A stretch of DNA of 64,000 nt, from the NCBI RefSeq assembly GCF_001612805.1, contig NZ_BDBD01000019.1, positions 496,001 through 560,000 on the forward strand, given 5' to 3'. This stretch comes from Nocardia coubleae NBRC 108252 (GTDB taxonomy: Bacteria > Actinomycetota > Actinomycetes > Mycobacteriales > Mycobacteriaceae). Shown piece by piece: positions 50,612 to 59,028 of the stretch (within the stretch, counting starts at the first letter, position 1; each line of letters begins with the position of its first letter). The translations under genes and the position numbers were made by a program. Under the pieces are notes generated by a model. It was not told where the DNA came from, ran no database searches, and saw only the letters and a list, made by a program, of their open reading frames with translations.

Positions 50612-51247
50612 ATGACCGAGACCACCCCGACCGCCGAACAGTTCTGGGAAGACTTCTACCGGGAGCGCGACCAGATCTGGACCGGCAACGCCAACGCCAC
50701 CCTCGTCCGCGAAGCCGCCGATCTCACCCCCGGCACCGCGCTCGACCTGGGCTGCGGCGAGGGCGGCGACGCCATCTGGCTGGCCACCCGCGGCTGGCAG
50801 GTCACGGCGGTCGACGTGTCGGCCACCGCCATGGCACGCGGCGCGCAGCACGCGGCCGATGCGGGCGTCAGCATCGAGTGGCAGCGCCACGACCTGATGG
50901 AAACCTTCCCCGAGGGCACCTTCGATCTGGTCTCCGCGCAGTTCCTGCATTCCCCTGTGGAACGCCCCGACGAACGCGCCCGCATCCTGCGCCGAGCGGC
51001 CGAAGCCGTGGCACCCGGCGGTTCGCTGATCGTCGGCGGGCACGCGGGCTGGCCGACCTGGGCCGCCGACAATCCGCCGCACGCCGTCCACTTCCCCACC
51101 ATCGACGAGGTGATCGAGCAGCTCGACCTCGCTCCCGGCCGGTGGCAGGTGGAAACGGCCGATTTCGTCACCACGCCGTCGACCAGCCCCGATGGTGTCG
51201 CTGGCGAGCGGTCCGACAGCGTTGTCCGCGTGCGCCGTCTCGCGTAG
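50612..51247 (+). CDS. SAM-dependent class I methyltransferase
   Basis: 211 residues from ATG 50612 (GGAG 5 nt upstream). SAM-binding motif I ALDLGCGEGGDAIWLA (about 43), followed by VDVSATAM and FDLVSAQFLH. Resembles small methyltransferases of the thiopurine/tellurite type. The stop TAG lies inside the first unit of an 18-bp minisatellite, and the final codons RVRRLA look like a degenerate unit of it. Substrate unknown. Confidence 0.9.
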   Translation: MTETTPTAEQFWEDFYRERDQIWTGNANATLVREAADLTPGTALDLGCGEGGDAIWLATRGWQVTAVDVSATAMARGAQHAADAGVSIEWQRHDLMETFPEGTFDLVSAQFLHSPVERPDERARILRRAAEAVAPGGSLIVGGHAGWPTWAADNPPHAVHFPTIDEVIEQLDLAPGRWQVETADFVTTPSTSPDGVAGERSDSVVRVRRLA

Positions 51248-51520
51248 CTGCGCCGCCTCGCATGGCTGTGCTGCCTCACCTGGCTGCACTGCCTCGCCTG
51301 GCCGCACTGCCTCGCCTGGCCGCACTGCCTCGCCTGGCCGCACTGCCTCGCCTGGCCGCACTGCCTCGCCTAGCTGCACTGCCTCGCCTGGCCGCACTGC
51401 CTCGCCTGGCCGCACTGCCTCGCCTGGCCGCACTGCTCGCCTAGCTGCACTGCCTCGCCTGGCTGCACTGCTCGCCTAGCTGCACTGCTCGCGTAGCTAC
51501 ACTGCCTCGCCTAGCTAGCC
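51244..51520. repeat. 18-bp minisatellite (about 15 units)
   Basis: Consensus unit CTGGCCGCACTGCCTCGC. The central units (about 51300-51430) are nearly identical and the outer ones carry CTAGCTGCA, CTGGCTGCA or a 17-bp version lacking one C. It begins at the methyltransferase stop codon and fills most of the 348-bp gap before the next gene; the rest of the gap shows nothing recognisable. No CRISPR-like spacers. Confidence 0.9.
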
Positions 51521-51595
51521 TGTTAACGGAGTCGAGGGTGCCGCGTGGGTGCCACCCAGCAGCGGTCGACCACCGAGGCGACGGCCCACAGGGGT

Positions 51596-52210
51596 TCAGT
51601 GGGCCAGGTTGAGGGCGTTGTGCAGAGTCGCGGCCCACTGGTCGACGATTTGTTTGCGGCGCGCCGAGTCGTCGGTGAGGACGTCGGCGAGGCCGAGACC
51701 GCGGGCCAGGTCGAGGGTGGCCTGCACGAGGTGGTGGGTGACCGGGTCGGAATCGTCGACGCCGAGCGCTTCCACGGCGCGGCGGTGCGCGATGCGGCCG
51801 AAGCGGGCCTCGAGCGGGACGATGCGTTCGCGCAGGGCCGGGTCGGCGGCCGCGTGCGTCCACACCTGCAGCGCGGCCTTGAAGAACGGTGTCGTATAGG
51901 ACTCGATGAGCGCCGAGACCACGGCGCGGGTGCGGCCGATGCCCTGCGCGACCTCGCGCACCGTTTCGGCTTCGGTCTTGGCCTGGTCCATCCGGAACTC
52001 AAACATGTACTCGAGTGCGGCCGTGATCAGGTCTTCCCTGGTCGGGAAGTGGTGCTGCGCGGCGCCCCGCGACACTCCCGCCCGCTCGGCGACCACCGAC
52101 ACCGTCGCGGCGGCCCAGCCCATCTCGGCCAAGCAGTCGATGGTCGCCTCGAGCAGCCGCTGCCGGGTGACCCGGCTGCGGTCCTGCTTGGGTTCGTGGG
52201 GTGTCGCCAT
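51596..52210 (-). CDS. TetR-family regulator of the Atu/Liu-like operon
   Basis: 204 residues. HTH: LLEATIDCLAEMGWAAATVS and AERAGVSRGAAQHHF. The last gene of the operon, 4 bp after the enoyl-CoA hydratase stop, so it is made with the enzymes it probably represses. The palindrome in front of atuA is a fitting operator. The ligand is probably an acyl-CoA intermediate (inference). Confidence 0.92.
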   Translation of the reverse strand: MATPHEPKQDRSRVTRQRLLEATIDCLAEMGWAAATVSVVAERAGVSRGAAQHHFPTREDLITAALEYMFEFRMDQAKTEAETVREVAQGIGRTRAVVSALIESYTTPFFKAALQVWTHAAADPALRERIVPLEARFGRIAHRRAVEALGVDDSDPVTHHLVQATLDLARGLGLADVLTDDSARRKQIVDQWAATLHNALNLAH

Positions 52211-52214
52211 GGGC

Positions 52215-52997
52215 TTATTGTGCCCAGCTCGGCGGGCGCTTCTGGAAGAAGGCCGTCATACCCTCGATCACCTCCGGGGTGCCGAAGAACCCCGCCGAGC
52301 GCTGCGCGAGCTCCTCCACCCGGGCGTCGAAGTCGGCGAGCAGCGTCGCGTTGACGAGCTTCTTCGACTCCGCCAACCCCTGCGGTGACCCCTTCCGCAG
52401 TTGTCCACACAGGCGTTTCACCTCGGCCGACGGGTCGTCGGCCGCGATGGTGACCAACCCGATCTCCCGCGCCGTCGCCGCGTCGAACTTCTCCCCCGTG
52501 AGGAAGTAGCGACTGGCCGACCGCTGGTCCATGCGCGGAACCAGCGTGAGCGAAATCATGAACGGCGCCATCCCGATCCGCACCTCGGTGAGCGCGAAAC
52601 TACTGCCCGGCCCCGCGACGACGAGATCGCAGGCACCGATGATGCCCATACCTCCGGCCCGCACATTCCCGTCGATCTGCGCGATCACCGGCTTGGGCGA
52701 GGTGAGAATTCCGCGCAGCACGTCGATCATCACCCGCGTCCGCTGGTCGGCGGCCACCGCCGGATCGACGGTACTCGCCTCCTTGAGATCGGCCCCCGCA
52801 CAGAACGTGTCCCCCGTATGGGTGAGCACGATCCCGCGCACAGCCGCATCCCCCGCCGCCCGATCGAACCCCTCGAGCAGCTCACGAACCAGCTTCGAGG
52901 ACAAAGCATTCCGGTTGTGCGGAGAATCGAAGGTCAGCGTGGCGAACCCATCGACCACCTCATAACGCACATAAGGCGCATCAGCCGATCCACTCAT
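52215..52997 (-). CDS. Enoyl-CoA hydratase/isomerase
   Basis: 260 residues, crotonase fold: SPHNRNALSSKLV, CAGADLKEAS (oxyanion hole), RAGGMGIIGACDLVVA, and ALTEVRIGMAPF with the catalytic glutamate. In Atu or Liu pathways this would hydrate isohexenyl- or methyl-glutaconyl-CoA. A hairpin separates it from the upstream dehydrogenase gene by 118 bp, so it may be expressed at a different level. Confidence 0.9.
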   Translation of the reverse strand: MSGSADAPYVRYEVVDGFATLTFDSPHNRNALSSKLVRELLEGFDRAAGDAAVRGIVLTHTGDTFCAGADLKEASTVDPAVAADQRTRVMIDVLRGILTSPKPVIAQIDGNVRAGGMGIIGACDLVVAGPGSSFALTEVRIGMAPFMISLTLVPRMDQRSASRYFLTGEKFDAATAREIGLVTIAADDPSAEVKRLCGQLRKGSPQGLAESKKLVNATLLADFDARVEELAQRSAGFFGTPEVIEGMTAFFQKRPPSWAQ

Positions 52998-53076
52998 CGA
53001 AACAACTCCCGTTCAGTCGCAGTAAGTCCGCCATGACCGCACTCCCAACCCCGCACGACCCGACCTCAAGGAGGGT

Positions 53077-53093
53077 CCGCCGCGAAGCGGCGG
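53077..53093 (-). repeat. Intercistronic GC hairpin
   Basis: CCGCCGC-GAA-GCGGCGG, 7-bp stem, in the only long gap of this operon. It may be an attenuator or mRNA-stability element, or a copy of a dispersed palindrome. No T-tract follows on the minus strand. Confidence 0.55.
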
Positions 53094-53115
53094 GGTCTCT
53101 TCAAACACAAAACAA

Positions 53116-54276
53116 TCAGTAGGACCGCGGCAGCCCCAACGAGTGCTGAGCCACGAAGTTCAGGATCATCTCGCGACTGACCGGCGCGATCCGCATGATC
53201 CGAGCCGCCTGCAGCATCGCCGACAGCCCGACCTCCTTGGTCAAACCCGAACCGCCGTGAGTCTGGATCGCCTGATCCAGCGCCTTGATGCTGGCCTCGG
53301 CGGCCGCGTACTTGGCCATGTTGGCCGCCTCGGCAGCCCCGAACTCGTCACCCGCGTCGTAGAGCGTCGCGGCCTTCTGCATCATCAGCTTGGCCAGCTC
53401 CAGCTCGATCTTGATCTGCGCCAGCGGATGCGAAATGCCCTGGTGCGCACCGATCGGCGTCTTCCAGACGGTGCGCTCCTTGGCGTACTCCACCGCGCGG
53501 TCGATGGCGTAGCGGCCAAGGCCGATGGCCATGGCCGAGCCCATGATGCGCTCGGGGTTCAGCCCGGCGAACAGCTGCGCCAGCGCCGCGTCCTCGGAGC
53601 CGACGAGGGCGTCGGCGGGCAGGCGCACGTCGTCGAAGAACAGCGTGAACTGGTTGTCCGGCTCGATGACGTCCATCTCCTGGACGTTCTTCACCAGGCC
53701 GGGCGCGTCGACCGGGACGATGAACAGCGCGGGCTTGAGCTTGCCGGTCTTGTGGTCCTCGGTGCGCGAGACCACCAGGATCGCCTCGGCCTGATCGACA
53801 CCGGAGATGAAGATCTTGCGGCCGTTGAGGATCCAGTCGTCACCGTCGCGGCGGGCGGTGGTGGTGATCTGGTGCGAGTTGGAGCCGGCGTCGGGCTCGG
53901 TGATCGCGAAGACCATCTTCGACGAACCGTCGGCCAGCTTGGGCAGCCAGGTCTGCTTCTGCGCGTCGGTGCCGTACTTGGTGATGATGGTGCCGCAGAT
54001 GGCCGGGGACACCACCATCAGCAGCAGGCCCGCGCCCTGCGCCGAGAGCTCCTCCTGCACCAGCGCCAGCTCGTACATGCCCGCGCCACCGCCGCCGTAC
54101 TCCTCGGGCAGGTTCACGCCGAGGAAGCCGAGCTTGCCCGCTTCGTCCCACAGTTCGCTGAGCGGCTCGTTCTTGCGCGAGAGCGGCAGCACGTAGTCGC
54201 GGTAGTTGTACTTGGTCGCCAGCGAGGCGACCGCCGCGCGCAGCGCCTTCTGCTCTTCGGTTTCGTGGAAGCTCAT
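53116..54276 (-). CDS. Acyl-CoA dehydrogenase
   Basis: FAD-dependent desaturase of 386 residues from ATG 54276, which overlaps the carboxylase stop by 4 bp. Standard family text: VFAITEPDAGSNSH, WILNGRKIFISG, and the C-terminal IQTHGGSGLTKE. The active-site base is not certain from the sequence alone. In the citronellol/leucine routes such enzymes act on branched acyl-CoAs. Confidence 0.92.
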   Translation of the reverse strand: MSFHETEEQKALRAAVASLATKYNYRDYVLPLSRKNEPLSELWDEAGKLGFLGVNLPEEYGGGGAGMYELALVQEELSAQGAGLLLMVVSPAICGTIITKYGTDAQKQTWLPKLADGSSKMVFAITEPDAGSNSHQITTTARRDGDDWILNGRKIFISGVDQAEAILVVSRTEDHKTGKLKPALFIVPVDAPGLVKNVQEMDVIEPDNQFTLFFDDVRLPADALVGSEDAALAQLFAGLNPERIMGSAMAIGLGRYAIDRAVEYAKERTVWKTPIGAHQGISHPLAQIKIELELAKLMMQKAATLYDAGDEFGAAEAANMAKYAAAEASIKALDQAIQTHGGSGLTKEVGLSAMLQAARIMRIAPVSREMILNFVAQHSLGLPRSY

Positions 54277-56270
54277 GCCTGCTCCTGCTCTTCTTCCTCG
54301 ACGACGGCGAGGACGGTTCCGACCTCGACCTGCTGGCCGACGGTCACGTTCAACGCACTGAGCACGCCGGTGGCCGGCGCGACGATGGTGTGCTCCATCT
54401 TCATGGCTTCCAGCCACAGGATCGGCTGGCCCTGCTCGACGTGATCGCCCTCGGCGGCGCCGAGGCGGATCACGCTGCCCGGCATGGGCGCGAGCAGCGA
54501 ACCCGCGGCGACCTGCTCGGACGGGTCGGTGAAGCGCGGCAGCCTGCGCACCGCCACCGGGCCGAGCGGCGAGTCGACCGCCACCAGGTCGTCGTAGCGG
54601 GCGATCTCGAACTGACGGCGCACCGGCCCACGGTCACCCGGCACGGCGAGCACGACCCGGTTCGGCGTCGCCGAGATCAGTTCCAGACCGTCGTGGCCCT
54701 CGACCGTCACGGCGCCGGACCGGTCGAACCGGTAGCGCACCTCGTGTGTGCCGCTGGTGCGGCTCTCGTAGGACTTGCGCTGCGGCTCCGACGCCAGGTT
54801 GCGCCAGCCGCTGGGCGCCAGCCTGCCGAAGCGGTTGGCGGCGTGGTTGGCGGCCGAATCCGCGAGGGCGGCGGCGACGATGGAGAGCGCCTCGTCGGCC
54901 TCCGACGCCAGCGGCGCCGACAGCGCGGCCAGATCGTGGGTGGCGAAGAAGGCGGTGTCGGTGTCACCGGCGAGGAACGCGGGGTGCCGCAGCACGCGCA
55001 CGAGCAGGTCGCGGTTGGTGACCAGGCCGTGCAGCTTGGCGCGCTGGAGCGCGGTGGCGAGCAGATGCGCTGCCTCGGCGCGGGTTTCGGCGTAGGAGAT
55101 GACCTTGGCCAGCATCGGGTCGTAGTGCACGCCGACGACCGAGCCGTCGACGACACCGGTGTCGAGGCGGACACCCGGCTGCTCGAGTACGGTGAATTCC
55201 CCTGCGGTGAAGGGGATCTCGATCTTGTGCACGGGACCGCTCTGCGGCTGCCAGTCGTGCGCGGGATCCTCGGCGTAGAGCCGGACCTCGATCGAGTGGC
55301 CGCGCTGGGCGGGCTGGGTCGCGGGCAGCGGGAGACCGGAGGCCACCTGCAGCTGTAGGCGGACCAGGTCCAGGCCGGTGGTCTGCTCGGTGACCGGATG
55401 TTCCACCTGCAGACGGGTGTTCATCTCCAGGAAGAAGAAGTCACCCTTCTCGTCGGCGAGGAACTCGACGGTGCCCGCACCCTCGTATCCGATCGCCTCG
55501 GCGGCCAGCCGTGCCGCCTCGAACAGGCGATCACGCATGCCGTCGATCTTCTCGACCAGCGGCGAAGGAGCCTCTTCGACAACCTTCTGGTGACGACGCT
55601 GGATCGAGCACTCACGCTCACCGACGGCCCAGGTCTTGCCGAAAGTATCGGACATGACCTGGACTTCGATGTGACGGCCGGTCTCGAGGTAGCGCTCGCA
55701 GAACACCGTCGGATCGCCGAACGCGGATTCTGCCTCGCGCTGGGCCGCGGCGATCTGGTCTCGCAGATCGCCCAGCTCACGCACCACGCGCATACCGCGA
55801 CCACCACCACCGGCGGAGGCCTTGATGAGCACCGGCAGGTGCGCCTCGGTGACCTCGGCGGGATCGAGCTCGGCGAGGACGGGGACACCGGCGGCGTCCA
55901 TCATCTTCTTCGACTCGACCTTCGAGCCCATCTGCTCGATGGCCGCGACCGGCGGACCGATCCACACCAGACCGGCGTCGAGCACCGAACGCGCGAATTC
56001 GGCGTTCTCGGAAAGGAATCCGTAGCCGGGATGGATGGCGTCGGCACCGGCCGACAGCGCGGCCTCGATGATCAGCTCACCGCGCAGGTAGGTCTCGGCG
56101 GGGGTGTTGCCGGGCAGCCGGACCGCGGCGTCGGCCTCGGCTACGTGCGGGGCCGCGGCGTCGGCATCGGAGTACACCGCGGTGGTGCCGATACCCATCC
56201 GACGGCAGGTGGCGAACACGCGGCGCGCGATCTCACCACGATTGGCGACAAGAACATTCGTAATGGCCAT
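54273..56270 (-). CDS. Acyl-CoA carboxylase alpha subunit (biotin carboxylase + BCCP)
   Basis: 665 residues from ATG 56270 (GAGG 9 nt upstream); GTG 56285 overlaps the previous stop but lacks a ribosome site. ATP-grasp region KASAGGGGRGM (about 155), FLEMNTRLQVEHPVTE, and C-terminal biotinyl domain with Lys in EAMKMEH. The middle region (about 450-590) matches the BT-linker of methylcrotonyl/geranyl-CoA carboxylases. Works with the beta subunit encoded just upstream. Confidence 0.94.
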   Translation of the reverse strand: MAITNVLVANRGEIARRVFATCRRMGIGTTAVYSDADAAAPHVAEADAAVRLPGNTPAETYLRGELIIEAALSAGADAIHPGYGFLSENAEFARSVLDAGLVWIGPPVAAIEQMGSKVESKKMMDAAGVPVLAELDPAEVTEAHLPVLIKASAGGGGRGMRVVRELGDLRDQIAAAQREAESAFGDPTVFCERYLETGRHIEVQVMSDTFGKTWAVGERECSIQRRHQKVVEEAPSPLVEKIDGMRDRLFEAARLAAEAIGYEGAGTVEFLADEKGDFFFLEMNTRLQVEHPVTEQTTGLDLVRLQLQVASGLPLPATQPAQRGHSIEVRLYAEDPAHDWQPQSGPVHKIEIPFTAGEFTVLEQPGVRLDTGVVDGSVVGVHYDPMLAKVISYAETRAEAAHLLATALQRAKLHGLVTNRDLLVRVLRHPAFLAGDTDTAFFATHDLAALSAPLASEADEALSIVAAALADSAANHAANRFGRLAPSGWRNLASEPQRKSYESRTSGTHEVRYRFDRSGAVTVEGHDGLELISATPNRVVLAVPGDRGPVRRQFEIARYDDLVAVDSPLGPVAVRRLPRFTDPSEQVAAGSLLAPMPGSVIRLGAAEGDHVEQGQPILWLEAMKMEHTIVAPATGVLSALNVTVGQQVEVGTVLAVVEEEEQEQA

Positions 56271-56281
56271 GTTGTCGCGCC

Positions 56282-57880
56282 TCACATTCGGAAGACGCCG
56301 AAGCCCTCGGCGCCCTTGATCGGTGCCGTGTGGATGGCCGACAGAGCCATCCCCAGCACGGTGCGGGTGTCACGGGGGTCGATGATGCCGTCGTCGAAGA
56401 GCCTGCCCGACAGGAACATCGGCATCGCCTCGGCCTCGATCTGTGCCTCGACCATGGCGGCGAGACCGGCGGCGGCCTCCTCGTCGAACGGCAGGCCCTT
56501 GGCCTCGGCCGCACCGCGCTGCACGATGGTGAGCACGCCGCCCAGCTGCGCGCCGCCCATCACGGCCGACTTCGCGCTCGGCCAGGCGAACAGGAAGCGC
56601 GGGTTGAACGCGCGGCCACACATGCCGTAGTGCCCGGCGCCGTAGGACGCGCCGATCAGCAGCGAGATGTGCGGGACCTTCGAGTTGGCCACCGCGTTGA
56701 TCATCATCGCGCCGTGCTTGATGATGCCGCCGTGCTCGTAGTCCTTGCCGACCATGTAGCCGGTGGTGTTGTGCAGGAACAGCAGTGGCGTGTTCTTCTT
56801 GTTCGCCAGCTGGATGAACTGGGTGGCCTTCTGCGATTCTTCGGAGAACAGCACACCGCGCGCGTTGGCCAGGATGCCGATCGGGAAGCCGTTGATCTCG
56901 GCCCAGCCGGTGACCAGGCTGGAACCGTAGAGCGGCTTGAACTCGTCGAAGTCGGAGCCGTCGACGACGCGGGCGATCACCTCGCGCGGATCGAACGGGA
57001 TCTTCAGGTCCGAGGGCACGATGCCGAGCAGTTCCTCGGGATCGTAGAGCGGCGAGATGACCTCCGCACGTGGCTCGGGGCCCTGCTTCTTCCAGTTCAG
57101 CCTGCGCACGATGCCGCGGCCGATGCGGATGGCGTCCTGCTCGTCGGCGGCCATGTAGTCGGCCAGACCCGAAGTGCGGGCGTGCATCTCCGCGCCGCCG
57201 AGGGTCTCGTCGTCGGAGTCCTCACCGGTGGCCATCTTCACCAGCGGCGGCCCGGCCAGGAAGACCTTCGCGCCCTCCTTGACCATCACCACGTAGTCGG
57301 ACATGCCGGGGATGTAGGCGCCACCGGCGGTGGAGTTGCCGAAAACCAGGGAGATGGTGGGGATTCCGGCGGCCGAGGCCTGGGTGAGGTCGCGGAACAT
57401 CGCACCGCCCGGGATGAAGACTTCCTTCTGCGTGGGCAGATCGGCGCCGCCGGACTCGACCAGCGAGATCACCGGCAGGCGGTTCTCCTTGACGATGTCG
57501 TTGATGCGCAACGTCTTGCGCAGCGTCCACGGGTTGGACGTGCCACCGCGCACCGTCGGATCGGGCGCGACGATCATGCACTCGACGCCCTCCACGATGC
57601 CGATACCGGCGATCGTCGACGCGCCGACGTGGAAGTCGCTACCCCAGGCCGCCAGCGGGCACAGCTCCAGGAACGGCGAGTCCTCGTCGAGCAGCAGTTC
57701 GATGCGCTCGCGCGCGGTGAGCTTGCCGCGCTTGTGATGCCGGGCCACCTTCTCGGGGCCGCCGCCGGCGATCGCCTTGGCGAATTCGGCCTCGACCTCG
57801 GTGAGCTTGGTCGCCATCGCCTCCGCGGCGGCGGTGTACTCCGGCGACGCGGTGTCGAGGGTGGAACGGAAGGTCGTCAC
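56282..57880 (-). CDS. Acyl-CoA carboxylase beta subunit (carboxyltransferase)
   Basis: 532 residues from GTG 57880, overlapping the dehydrogenase stop. The sequence HYGMCGRAFNPRFLFAWP and MGGAQLGGVL is of the methylcrotonyl-CoA / geranyl-CoA carboxylase branch, not the acetyl/propionyl branch. Oxyanion segments GNSTAGGAYIPGMSD and NTTGYMVGKDYE are present. The AtuA neighbour favours a geranyl-CoA-like substrate, but 3-methylcrotonyl-CoA cannot be excluded. Confidence 0.93.
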   Translation of the reverse strand: MTTFRSTLDTASPEYTAAAEAMATKLTEVEAEFAKAIAGGGPEKVARHHKRGKLTARERIELLLDEDSPFLELCPLAAWGSDFHVGASTIAGIGIVEGVECMIVAPDPTVRGGTSNPWTLRKTLRINDIVKENRLPVISLVESGGADLPTQKEVFIPGGAMFRDLTQASAAGIPTISLVFGNSTAGGAYIPGMSDYVVMVKEGAKVFLAGPPLVKMATGEDSDDETLGGAEMHARTSGLADYMAADEQDAIRIGRGIVRRLNWKKQGPEPRAEVISPLYDPEELLGIVPSDLKIPFDPREVIARVVDGSDFDEFKPLYGSSLVTGWAEINGFPIGILANARGVLFSEESQKATQFIQLANKKNTPLLFLHNTTGYMVGKDYEHGGIIKHGAMMINAVANSKVPHISLLIGASYGAGHYGMCGRAFNPRFLFAWPSAKSAVMGGAQLGGVLTIVQRGAAEAKGLPFDEEAAAGLAAMVEAQIEAEAMPMFLSGRLFDDGIIDPRDTRTVLGMALSAIHTAPIKGAEGFGVFRM

Positions 57881-59028
57881 GACTGGTACCCCAATACTTT
57901 CGACGCCAGCATGGTCAGGATCTCGTTGGTGCCGCCACCGATGCCGATGATGCGGATGTCGCGGTAGATGCGCTCCACCTCGGACTCGCGCATGTAGCCC
58001 ATCCCGCCGTGCAGCTGAACGGCCTGGTTGGCGACCCATTCGACGGTCTCGACGGCGGTGTTCTTGGCGAAGCAGACCTCCGCGATGAGGCCCTGCTCGC
58101 CGTTCTCCACCCGCTCCACCAGCGAGCGGGTGTACACGCGGGCGGTGTCGACGCGGCGGGCCATCTCGGTGAGCGTCATCTGCACCGACTGGCGGCTGAT
58201 CAGCGGGCGGCCGAAGGTCTCCCGGTTACGGCACCACTCGAGGGTGAGGTCGAGGGCGCGCTGGGCCATCGAGTACGCCTGCACAGCCAGGCCGACCCGC
58301 TCGCTCACGAACGCGCTCGCGATCTGCGCGAAACCGGAGTTCTCCGCGCCGACCAGATTGGTCGCGGGCACCCGCACATCGGTGAACGACAGCTCACCGG
58401 TGTCCGAGGCCAGCCAGCCCATCTTCTCCAGCTTGCGGGTGACCTCGAAGCCCGGTGTGTCGGTGGGCACGATGATCAGCGAAACACCGGCCGCGCCCGG
58501 CCCACCCGTGCGCACGGCGGTGACGATGAAGTCGGCGCGGCAGGCCGAGGTGATGAAGGTCTTGGCGCCGTTGATGATGTAGTCGTCGCCGTCACGCACC
58601 GCCGAGGTGGTGAGGTGGCCGACATCGGAGCCGCCGCCGGGTTCGGTGATGGCGAGGGAGCCGATCAGGTCACCGGCCAGGGTGGGCTTCACCCAGCGGT
58701 CGATCTGCTCCTGGTTGCCCGAGGCGATGATGTGCGGCAACGAGATTCCGCAGGTGAACAGCGATGCCCAGGTGCCGCCGGAGGCACCCGCGTAGTGGAA
58801 CTCCTCACCCACGATGACGCCGTCGATGGGCGAACCGCCCTCGCCACCGGCGAATTCGGGGTACTCGATGCCGAGCAGACCGAGTTCGCCCGCCTTCTTG
58901 TGCAGCTCACGTGGCAGGGCGCCCTCGCGCTCCCAGGAGTCCAGGTCGGGCAGGATTTCGCGCTCGACGAACCCGCGCACGGTGGCGCGCAGCTCTTTTC
59001 GTTCCGGCGTGTCCCATACAGATGTCAT
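57877..59028 (-). CDS. Acyl-CoA dehydrogenase
   Basis: 383 residues from ATG 59028; overlaps atuA stop and carboxyltransferase start. Text includes SLAITEPGGGSDVGHLTT, INGAKTFITSA, QLHGGMGYMRESEVERIYRD and IGGGTNEIL. The Glu of RESEVERIYRD region and the YRD-GGTNE block are typical of short/branched-chain dehydrogenases such as citronellyl- or isovaleryl-CoA dehydrogenase. Confidence 0.92.
   Translation of the reverse strand: MTSVWDTPERKELRATVRGFVEREILPDLDSWEREGALPRELHKKAGELGLLGIEYPEFAGGEGGSPIDGVIVGEEFHYAGASGGTWASLFTCGISLPHIIASGNQEQIDRWVKPTLAGDLIGSLAITEPGGGSDVGHLTTSAVRDGDDYIINGAKTFITSACRADFIVTAVRTGGPGAAGVSLIIVPTDTPGFEVTRKLEKMGWLASDTGELSFTDVRVPATNLVGAENSGFAQIASAFVSERVGLAVQAYSMAQRALDLTLEWCRNRETFGRPLISRQSVQMTLTEMARRVDTARVYTRSLVERVENGEQGLIAEVCFAKNTAVETVEWVANQAVQLHGGMGYMRESEVERIYRDIRIIGIGGGTNEILTMLASKVLGYQS

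Noticed and set aside
50600..51433. Minus-strand ORF with repeated RPGEAV hexapeptides
   Set aside because: It is a reading of the 18-bp minisatellite and the antisense of the methyltransferase; no plausible start signal.
51244..51520. Possible CRISPR array
   Set aside because: The units are contiguous without unique spacers, and no cas genes are present.
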